Source of the DNA: CAZYQW01 sp964649825
GTDB lineage: Bacteria > Planctomycetota > B15-G4 > JADJEK01
Direction of reading: 5' to 3'
NCBI GenBank assembly: GCA_964649825.1
Contig: CAZYQW010000040.1
Span: forward strand, 1 to 32,334
DNA length: 32,334 nt
The notes below the pieces were generated by a model. The model searched no databases and was not told where the DNA came from. It was given only the letters and a program-made list of their open reading frames with translations. The stretch's first letter is position 1. The number at the start of each line of letters is the position of its first letter. This document shows positions 26,216 to 32,334 of the stretch, in pieces. The translations under genes and the position numbers were made by a program.

Positions 26216-26628
26216 CTTCTTCTCGTGGAGTTCCGCACGTAGGCGAGTAGGCGAGCCGTCACTCGGATCGCAAAGGCCGCGTGATCGTATCGGCCTTCCG
26301 CGCCGGAAAGAAGTTCGTTCGGGTTCGCTCGGCCGGCGCGAGCGTCGTGGCCTCGCCGAACGGAGCCGGTCCGCGCTCGATCGCCGCGGCCGTCCGTCCG
26401 CGGAGAGCTCGACGCGGGCCGCGCGCGACGAATCGTCGACGCGTCGCGTGCAGGCGACCGCGCACGCGAGAGCGATGCAGAGTTGCGGGAAAGAGGAGTC
26501 GTTCTCGAGCGGAACGTCATCGTTCCGGTGGGCTCGGGGTCGCTTGCGCCCACCGAACCGCTGTGCCATCATGCGCGACCTCGTTTGGAACCGTCGCAAC
26601 TCGCGGTGAAGTACGGACACCAATCCTC
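26216..26628. other. 413-nt divergent intergenic region
   Basis: No credible gene is seen. The open frames are Arg/Ser-rich. The region should carry promoters for the permease (minus) and the sigma/CHAT operon (plus). It contains a direct repeat of GTAGGCGA near 26240-26256, a GC-rich imperfect palindrome at about 26424-26448, an 18-bp inverted repeat at 26510-26527, and GGAAC again at 26588-26592. Confidence 0.5.
26510..26527. promoter_or_regulatory. Inverted repeat CGGAACG-TCAT-CGTTCCG upstream of the sigma operon
   Basis: This is a perfect 7-bp inverted repeat with a 4-nt spacer, about 100 nt before the sigma start. Each arm contains GGAAC, the usual -35 core of ECF-dependent promoters, and a third GGAAC is at 26588. 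It could be an autoregulatory ECF promoter, an operator, or chance. No matching -10 element can be fixed by eye. Confidence 0.3.
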
Positions 26629-27216
26629 GTGGTTCGACACGTGCAGCGGCAGTCAGACCGGGAGCTGGTCGGCGAAGTCCTCCGAGGGAGTCCGTCCGCC
26701 GTGGAGTCGTTCGTTCAGAGAATGCGATGCGTTCCGCGCATCCTCGGCCATCGCAATGGTCGCGCGGGCCGCCCCTTGAGCGACGACGACGTCAAGGACG
26801 TGGCGCAGGACGTATTCATCCTCATCTGGTCCAAGCTCCCGGACTTCCTGGGCGAGGCGTCGTTGGAGACCTGGGCGTATCACTTCTGCGAGCTCACGTT
26901 CCTGAACCGCGCCCGGGACAAGCAGGGGCGGGCCGCATCCGCCGCTTCGGGCGATGCCGGCGCCTACGCCGTCGAGGACTCGTTCTCCAACGGCTACGAG
27001 TCGATGGACACCGCGCTGGTCCACTGGGCGATCGATCGGCTCTCGCGCAACGACGCCGAGATCGTTCGGCTCCGACAGTTCGGCGAACTCTCCTTCGACG
27101 AGATCTCGGAGTCGACCCGCCAGCCGGTCAACACCGTGAAGTCGCGCTACTATCGAGCCCTGAGCAAGCTGAGGGAGCTTCTCCTTCCCCGATTCCAGGG
27201 CAGGGAACCGACATGA
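26629..27216 (+). CDS. ECF-family sigma factor, first gene of the sigma/membrane protein/CHAT operon
   Basis: The product is about 195 aa. Region 2 includes LSDDDVKDVAQDVFILIWSKLPDFLGEASLETWAYHF, seen as separate helices. Region 4 has RLRQFGELSFDEISESTRQPVNTVKSRYYRALSKLR with a clear helix-turn-helix. There is no ATG in the right place. GTG codons at 26629 and 26641 are the best starts, and neither has a Shine-Dalgarno sequence. The stop codon overlaps the start of the next gene (ATGA), so the partner is translationally coupled, as is typical for a sigma and its regulator. Control by the downstream membrane protein is inferred. Confidence 0.87.
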   Translation: MVRHVQRQSDRELVGEVLRGSPSAVESFVQRMRCVPRILGHRNGRAGRPLSDDDVKDVAQDVFILIWSKLPDFLGEASLETWAYHFCELTFLNRARDKQGRAASAASGDAGAYAVEDSFSNGYESMDTALVHWAIDRLSRNDAEIVRLRQFGELSFDEISESTRQPVNTVKSRYYRALSKLRELLLPRFQGREPT

Positions 27217-27833
27217 CCGACGACGCGGCGTCTCGCCGGGATGAGGATCGCGACCTCGAGGAGCTACTGGCGCGCGAGCAGGAGGAGCGCAAGCGCGTGC
27301 TCGAGGAGGTTTCGCGGCACCGTGCGACTCCGGCCGAGGACGAGTTGATCGATTCGTTCCGCGCGATCACGCGCGGAACGGTGGCGGCGGCCGGCGCGTC
27401 AGACGGACCCGCGGTCCTCGTGCGTCCATTCTGGAGCCGACCGACGCTGCTCGCGGCGGCCGGAATCCTGATCGCCGTCAGCGCCTGGTCGATCGGCCGG
27501 TTCGGCGGCGAATCGGATCGTCCCGCGGGCGACGACGAGCGGATCCGACTAGGATCGTCCGTGAGATGTTCGAGCCCGATCGGTACCGTCGACGTGATCG
27601 AGGAGTTCCATTGGCAGGGAGAGCTCCCCGCCGGCGGATACTTCGAGCTGATCGTCTACGACGGCGAGTCCGGGCGGGAGCTGTTCCGAGCGACGGAGCT
27701 CGAGCAGCCGAGCTATCGAATCACCGATGCAGAGCGCCGGGCGATCGACGGACGGCTCCGCTGGCGCGTGGTGATGAAGGACGTCGCCGGCAGCGAGCTC
27801 GGCTTCGACGAGAAGCGGGCCGAGCGGCGCTGA
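27213..27833 (+). CDS. Single-pass membrane protein, putative anti-sigma-like regulator
   Basis: The product is 206 aa. The N-terminal 75 residues are cytoplasmic, charged and helical (DLEELLAREQEERKRVLEEV), one transmembrane helix lies at 78-95 (TLLAAAGILIAVSAWSIG), and a C-terminal beta-rich domain of about 100 aa would be outside (DVIEEFHWQGELPAGGYFELI). Position and topology fit an anti-sigma factor, but the zinc-binding H-x3-C-x2-C motif of common anti-sigmas is absent. The N-terminal half has no cysteine. Its start overlaps the sigma stop and its own stop overlaps the CHAT reading frame. It is a candidate sigma-sequestering protein and protease substrate, by context only. Confidence 0.75.
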   Translation: MTDDAASRRDEDRDLEELLAREQEERKRVLEEVSRHRATPAEDELIDSFRAITRGTVAAAGASDGPAVLVRPFWSRPTLLAAAGILIAVSAWSIGRFGGESDRPAGDDERIRLGSSVRCSSPIGTVDVIEEFHWQGELPAGGYFELIVYDGESGRELFRATELEQPSYRITDAERRAIDGRLRWRVVMKDVAGSELGFDEKRAERR

Positions 27834-30292
27834 TCGTCCACGTCGCGGCGGCGGCCTTGTTCCTGCTCGTGGCCGCGCGGCTCGCGATGATCGACGTGTC
27901 GTCCCTTGCGCCCGTGCGTGCTCCCGCGATCCAGCGCCGTCCACTCACGCAGGAAGCGATCGAGGCGCAGGAGGCGGCGGCCGCGATACGTGCCCGGGCC
28001 CTCGCGCTCGTCGGTCGCGGCGTCGGCGGGCTCGACAAGGACGAGAAGATGGAGCTCGTCCGCCTCGCGAAGCAGATCTCGGACTCGATGCCCGGCCTGC
28101 GAGGGGATCCGCAGGAGGTGCGGCGGATCTTCCGCGCCGCCCGCGACGCCGCGCGCGATTTCCCGGATACGGTGGCCGAGTCGCTGATGGTGCAGTCGTT
28201 GGGGGAGCTCTGCGTCGGCATGGGAGAGTTGGACGAGGCGCGGGCGTCGTTCCTCCGCGGGCTCGAGCTGCGGTACTCATGGATGTATCCCTTCATGCAC
28301 CTCGGGCTCGCGAAGGTCAGCCGGTGCCGGCAGGACGTCGAGGAGGCGCGGCGGTCTCTCTCGCGCGCGCGAGCGGAGCTGACTGCCCACCGGGCGCACG
28401 TAGGGTTGGCGACGGAGATCCTCCGTGAGGAGATCAACGTCGAGATCGCGGCCGGGACGCCGGACCGCGCCGCCGCCCTCTTCCGCACCGTCGACCTGGA
28501 CGGCCTCGACGCGATCGCCGCCGTCAAGATGACCACGCTCGAGATCGACGTGTTGCTCGGCGCCGGTCGCTTCCAGTCGGCGGTCCGGAAGATCGAGCGA
28601 GCCAGGGAGGCGGAACGGCTGTTCGTGGCCGAGCCGACGCTCGACCGCCGGTTGGACCATCGCTGGGCCCTCGCGGTGCTGGGAATGTCGGATCGGGCGC
28701 GGGAAGCCGAGGCGGTGGCCGTCCTCGAGGGCGCGCTCGGTCGCGCCGGCTTCGTCGGTCCCGACCGTGTGATCGCGTTGCTCTGGGTGAGCTGGAGGAA
28801 CGTCATCGAGCGCCGCTTCGGCCTCGCGGAGGCGCGGCTCGGCGAGGCGCTCCAGTTGGCGCGATCGCAGGGGAACGTGGCCCAGGAGCTGCGCGCGCTC
28901 GCGCTCCGAGGAAGCCTGCTTCGTCGCCGCGGCGCGCCGGTGGCGGAGCTCCGCGCGGCGCTCGATGAGCTGGACGCCGCCTACCGCCGCCGGATCGAAC
29001 AGCTTCGGGGCAGAGCCGCGGGCGGAGCCGCGACGGCCGAGGCATGGAGCCCCCTTCAGTACAGCGGCGATCGGCGGATGCTGGCCGAACTCGTCAATCT
29101 CCACTGGGCGGTCGGCGGCGGCTCCGCCCTCGGCGAGGCGTTCGAATCGGTGCTGAGGTTCGAGACCCTGGGATCGATCGCGACGGCCCGCCGCCTGGAG
29201 ACGCCCTCGCTGGCCGCGATTCGATCGGAGCTCCTCGCTCCGCGCGAAGGGTTGCTCGTGTTCCTCCCCGCGCCGGAGGCGTCCCACGTCTTCGCCGTCG
29301 ACGGCGCGACCGTCGTCCATGCGACCATCGAAGCCGAGGAGGACCTGAGCGCGGACCTGTCGGACTTCATCGCGACGGTGTCGGCGGCCCCGCGGATCAC
29401 GCGGACGGGAACGGTGGATGACGAGGAACGCGAGCGGGCGATCGACGTGGGCCGCGCGGTGGGGCGGAGGCTCCTTCCGGCCGGGATCATGCGCCGGGTG
29501 CTGTCATGGGACCGCGTCCTCGTGGTGGGCGCGGACGATCTGAACGGAGTCCCGCTCGAGGCGCTGGTTCCGCCGCGGGGGCGGCCGCTCGGACTGACGC
29601 ACTCGATTCGGTACGCCTCCTCCGTCGGTGTGGCGCTCGGCCTCGCACGGAAGACGGCACCGTCCGAAACGCCGGCGCGAGACCTGATCGTGCTCGCGCC
29701 TCGGAGGATCTCGAGCGGCGTCTCCGCGCGATGGTCGGAGCTCCGCCCGCTCGACTTCGACGCGGATCGGCTGGCGGCGCTCGGGCGGGGATTCGATCCG
29801 AGCCGGGTCGAGGTGGCGTGCGACGAACCAGTGGGTCGCAGGCGCTTCTTGTCCATCGGCCCGGAGGACACCCGGGTCCTCGTGTTCTTGGGTCACGGCG
29901 TGTTCGACATCGAGCGGGAGTGCGCCGCGCTCGTGATGGAGCCGTCGTCGCCGGACGAGGACGGCCTCCTGCGCGTGGCGGATCTCGGGGATTGGCGGTG
30001 TCCGAGCATCATCGTCTTCGCGTCGTGCGGCGCGGAGCGCGGACCGCGGCGTCGCGGTGAGGACGGCGTCGAGCATTTCGGCGGGAGAGCCCTCCTCGCC
30101 GGCGCAACGACCGTGGTGATCTCACGCGCCGACCTCGACCTCGACGCGACGCTTCGGTTGTTGGAGGTGTTTCTCGAGGGCGTGGCGCGCGGCGACCGAC
30201 CGGCGGACGCGCTTCGAGCGGCGCGCGTGGCGCTCGCCGAGTCGCTCGACCACCCGAGCTGCCACTCCCTCTTGCATGTGCTGGGGCGGTAG
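27830..30292 (+). CDS. TPR-CHAT caspase-like protease
   Basis: The product is up to 820 aa. A hydrophobic N-terminal segment (VAAAALFLLVAARLAM) may be a membrane anchor. Residues 100-400 are TPR-like helical repeats (TVAESLMVQSLGELCVGMG, GELDEARASFLRGLEL). The CHAT domain covers about 470-820, with the catalytic dyad His689 in VFLGHGVFD and Cys733 in VFASCGAE, so a cysteine protease activity is expected. The coordinates use the frame opening at the CTGA overlap with the preceding stop. The first ordinary start codons are TTG 27857, GTG 27869 and ATG 27887, and the true start is uncertain. It is the third gene of a coupled sigma/membrane protein/protease operon. Confidence 0.88.
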   Translation: MIVHVAAAALFLLVAARLAMIDVSSLAPVRAPAIQRRPLTQEAIEAQEAAAAIRARALALVGRGVGGLDKDEKMELVRLAKQISDSMPGLRGDPQEVRRIFRAARDAARDFPDTVAESLMVQSLGELCVGMGELDEARASFLRGLELRYSWMYPFMHLGLAKVSRCRQDVEEARRSLSRARAELTAHRAHVGLATEILREEINVEIAAGTPDRAAALFRTVDLDGLDAIAAVKMTTLEIDVLLGAGRFQSAVRKIERAREAERLFVAEPTLDRRLDHRWALAVLGMSDRAREAEAVAVLEGALGRAGFVGPDRVIALLWVSWRNVIERRFGLAEARLGEALQLARSQGNVAQELRALALRGSLLRRRGAPVAELRAALDELDAAYRRRIEQLRGRAAGGAATAEAWSPLQYSGDRRMLAELVNLHWAVGGGSALGEAFESVLRFETLGSIATARRLETPSLAAIRSELLAPREGLLVFLPAPEASHVFAVDGATVVHATIEAEEDLSADLSDFIATVSAAPRITRTGTVDDEERERAIDVGRAVGRRLLPAGIMRRVLSWDRVLVVGADDLNGVPLEALVPPRGRPLGLTHSIRYASSVGVALGLARKTAPSETPARDLIVLAPRRISSGVSARWSELRPLDFDADRLAALGRGFDPSRVEVACDEPVGRRRFLSIGPEDTRVLVFLGHGVFDIERECAALVMEPSSPDEDGLLRVADLGDWRCPSIIVFASCGAERGPRRRGEDGVEHFGGRALLAGATTVVISRADLDLDATLRLLEVFLEGVARGDRPADALRAARVALAESLDHPSCHSLLHVLGR

Positions 30293-30300
30293 ACCCTGGA

Positions 30301-32055
30301 TCACGGGCTTCCGCCGCCGCCCAACGGCGGACCGCTCGTCGGCGGATCGGGCTCGCCGTTCGCCGGGTCGAACGGGTCGATCGGGACCATAGTGGGGCAG
30401 GTGCCGCCGACCGGGATTCCGCCGCTCTTGAACGGAGGGGTCGGGCTGCCCTCGGAGTCCGTCTCCGTGTCTTCCTCGAACGTCTGGACGTGACCTTGGA
30501 ACTCGGCCTGATCGCCGACCCACACGTTCATCCCGTGCGGCCCGACCTCGAGGTAGGCGCCGGACTCGTCGACGTTCACGTGACGGGCGAGGATGAAGTA
30601 CTGCGCTCGGGTCGGGAAGACGTCCTCGTAGACGTCGATCGTCGCCTCGAGCCGGCCGTCCTCCCAGCCGCCGGAGACGTCGTAGTAGTACGACTGCGGA
30701 GTCGGATCGACCCCGGCGAGCGGTTCGCCCTGCAGGTCGACGCCGCGGTGCCAGACGACGAGCTCCACGTAGTGCTCATCTCCGTGGTGCACGGCAGGCT
30801 CGGCCAGCGTGATCGTGAGGAGGTTCCGTCCCGGGATCGTCGGATGCGCGCTGAGGAGCGACTCTTCCGAGCCGACGTAGATCTTGCGCGACTCCTCGTC
30901 GGTGTCCACGCTGCGAACCACGTACATGGTCGCGGGTGCGTCCGCCCAGGCCATGAGCACGTCCGGGTCGCCATCGTTGTCGAGGTCGGCGATTCCCGGC
31001 GTCGCCGCATTCGCGGACGACGGGGAGTTCCACGATTGGACCTCCATCGCGGCGCCGACGGAATCCGAGAACGGCTCGGACGTCGCGGTGGTCGTGGAGA
31101 TGTTGAACAGGACGGGCTGCCACGGCGAGAACGTGTGCGAGAGCACGAGGTCGTCTCCCCGTGGAGTCGTCATGCTCGGCAGCAGGTCGGCCGCGGCCGT
31201 GCCTCTCGATACGACGCCGAGGATCCCGAGCCCGAGCCCCGCCGACTCGTGGTTCGAGCTGATCTCCTTCAACCACTGGGTGTCGCTCGGGGTCCAGTAG
31301 ACGATCGCGAGGCGATCCTTCCCGCCCGACGCGTGGCGAACGGGCTGGGCCGTCACGCCCGCGACGACCGCCGCGCCCTGGTAGATCGCCTGCCGGGTCA
31401 TCGAGAGGTCGTAGACCGCGAACCCGTCGTTCAGCACGGCGGCGACCTCGAGGTCGGCGTCCCCGTTCCAATCCAGCACGTCGATCTCGATCACGGCGCT
31501 CGCCCCGAGCTGCGTGAACGAGCTCGTGGACGAGTCCCAGCCGCTGCCGTTCGCCTCCAGCCGGCGCAGCGTCGTGCCGTCGCCGTCGAGGCCGAGGACG
31601 TCGACGTTCGCGTCTCCGTCGACATCGGCCACGCAGAGCTGCACGACGGTGGTCCACCCCGACGCGAGGAGCGTCGCGCTCATCGCGGAAGTCGTCGAGC
31701 CTCGTTGCACGACGTGGAGGCCGTCTGCACCGACGACCAGGACCGCGTCGATGCCGTTCCAGCCGGCGGCGGGGAGCGTCGCCACGTCCACCGCGTCGAG
31801 GTCATCGATCGGAAAGAGCGACGAGAAGACGTCGGGACAGGGGACGAAGTACGCGATGCCGTCGATGACGACGAACGCGTCGGCGATCCAGTCTCCGTTG
31901 AAGTCCCCGGTCGCCATGCTGGTGACCCCGCCCGACGTGTCGATCGTCGAAGAGATCGGCCAGGTGAAATCGAAGGGGACGGGTTGTGCCCCGAGCGGGA
32001 TGCCGGAGACCAGCGCGGAAACGAAGAACAGGCGGAAGGTTGCGGCGGCGTTCAA
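30301..32055 (-). CDS. Secreted VCBS/FG-GAP-like repeat protein
   Basis: The product is 584 aa. A signal peptide covers about residues 1-23 (FRLFFVSALVSGIPLGA). The propeller-like part has degenerate FG-GAP/VCBS loops: GDFNGDWIADAF, ADVDGDANVDVL, LDWNGDADLEVA and ADLDNDGDPDVL. A beta-rich C-terminal part without a known domain follows, and the end is Gly/Pro-rich (PPLGGGGSP). The start is TTG at 32055 because AAGGAG lies exactly 6 nt upstream and the signal peptide begins there. The upstream in-frame ATG at 32181 would add a charged leader that hides the signal. The gene converges on the CHAT gene with an 8-nt gap. Function is unknown, probably extracellular. Confidence 0.83.
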   Translation of the reverse strand: MNAAATFRLFFVSALVSGIPLGAQPVPFDFTWPISSTIDTSGGVTSMATGDFNGDWIADAFVVIDGIAYFVPCPDVFSSLFPIDDLDAVDVATLPAAGWNGIDAVLVVGADGLHVVQRGSTTSAMSATLLASGWTTVVQLCVADVDGDANVDVLGLDGDGTTLRRLEANGSGWDSSTSSFTQLGASAVIEIDVLDWNGDADLEVAAVLNDGFAVYDLSMTRQAIYQGAAVVAGVTAQPVRHASGGKDRLAIVYWTPSDTQWLKEISSNHESAGLGLGILGVVSRGTAAADLLPSMTTPRGDDLVLSHTFSPWQPVLFNISTTTATSEPFSDSVGAAMEVQSWNSPSSANAATPGIADLDNDGDPDVLMAWADAPATMYVVRSVDTDEESRKIYVGSEESLLSAHPTIPGRNLLTITLAEPAVHHGDEHYVELVVWHRGVDLQGEPLAGVDPTPQSYYYDVSGGWEDGRLEATIDVYEDVFPTRAQYFILARHVNVDESGAYLEVGPHGMNVWVGDQAEFQGHVQTFEEDTETDSEGSPTPPFKSGGIPVGGTCPTMVPIDPFDPANGEPDPPTSGPPLGGGGSP

Positions 32056-32334
32056 CCGAAGCTCCTTGCGTTCATGGTCGGCGTTGGACCGTGCCGAGCG
32101 ACGCGGCTCGCAATCGCCGATCGCCGATTGGCCGCGGGCGGCACCGCTCCTCGCGGCCGATGCGGTAGGGGGGATCTCCATCGTCGTTCGATCGCTAGTG
32201 GTGTGATTCAGATTGTTGGTGGATTATCCGGAGGTCATCGTCGTCGCTGGCAAGGCGCGACGACGACCGCGTATTCGAGATACGTCGAGGAGGAGCAACG
32301 CAGCAAGCGATGACGAGGGCCCCGGAGAAACGTC
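32056..32334. other. Upstream region of the VCBS-like gene at the window edge
   Basis: No gene is seen. A relatively AT-rich stretch is present, with a possible promoter for the minus-strand gene (next entry). Confidence 0.4.
32223..32253 (-). promoter_or_regulatory. Possible sigma-70 promoter for the VCBS-like gene
   Basis: On the minus strand TTGCCA (32253-32248) and GATAAT (32228-32223) are separated by 19 nt, slightly longer than ideal. The predicted leader to the TTG start is about 160 nt. This is the best -10/-35 pair I see in the window, but it is still weak. Confidence 0.3.

Noticed and set aside
1..32334. CRISPR arrays, tRNA or rRNA genes, transposases, phage genes
   Set aside because: I looked for regularly spaced direct repeats, cloverleaf sequences and transposase or integrase motifs and saw none. 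The CHAT protease alone is not evidence for a CRISPR locus.

Overview
The window is about 32 kb of very GC-rich bacterial DNA packed with protein genes on both strands. The gene content points to an uncultured or little-studied member of the Planctomycetota or a close relative. It holds three ECF sigma factors, two large membrane-anchored Ser/Thr kinases with TPR tails, a TPR-CHAT protease, secreted FG-GAP/VCBS proteins with planctomycete-style C-termini, and a planctomycete-type TlpA thioredoxin. I see no tRNA, rRNA, CRISPR array, integrase or complete insertion sequence.

Region 1 (1-8.7 kb) is a signalling block. On the minus strand, an ECF sigma factor (5768-5103) is followed by a Ser/Thr kinase (5002-2126), a second ECF sigma factor (1932-1366) and a secreted thioredoxin-like protein (1271-168). 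A second kinase (5933-8668) diverges from the first sigma gene. The thioredoxin gene is the most striking item. Its W-C-G-P-C active site is encoded as W-TGA-G-P-C, the reading frame continues for another 104 codons of good thioredoxin fold, and a hairpin with a GGUC loop lies 31 nt after the TGA. It is best read as a selenoprotein (Sec263) with a bacterial SECIS element.

Region 2 (8.9-17.3 kb, all minus strand) has a secreted FG-GAP propeller, a 561-nt intergenic region with a 29-bp near-perfect inverted repeat, and two gene groups. One is an ATP-grasp ligase, an enterochelin-esterase-like hydrolase and an S51/cyanophycinase-like amidotransferase-fold protein, with a FUN14-family membrane protein upstream. 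The other is a group 4 glycosyltransferase overlapping a D-2-hydroxyacid dehydrogenase. The first group looks like a small-molecule or peptide amide/ester pathway of unknown product.

Region 3 (17.4-22.1 kb) contains a lipoprotein and a PhyH-type Fe/2-oxoglutarate dioxygenase on the plus strand, a WecE-like sugar aminotransferase on the minus strand with the broken tail of another gene behind it, and a divergent CorA transporter.

Region 4 (22.1-32.3 kb) contains a secreted protein with ten NGDGD-type calcium-binding repeats, an SLC13 permease with two RCK_C domains, and a three-gene operon: ECF sigma factor, single-pass membrane protein and TPR-CHAT protease. A secreted VCBS-like protein converges on that operon. 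The operon has the same logic as the protease-controlled sigma factor of type III-E CRISPR (Craspase) loci, but with no CRISPR here. A reasonable but untested model is that the CHAT protease cuts the membrane protein to free the sigma factor.

Several genes without a Shine-Dalgarno sequence have a TAnnnT hexamer 6-10 nt before the start codon, which suggests leaderless or near-leaderless transcripts. All assignments come from reading the sequence. No database search was run.
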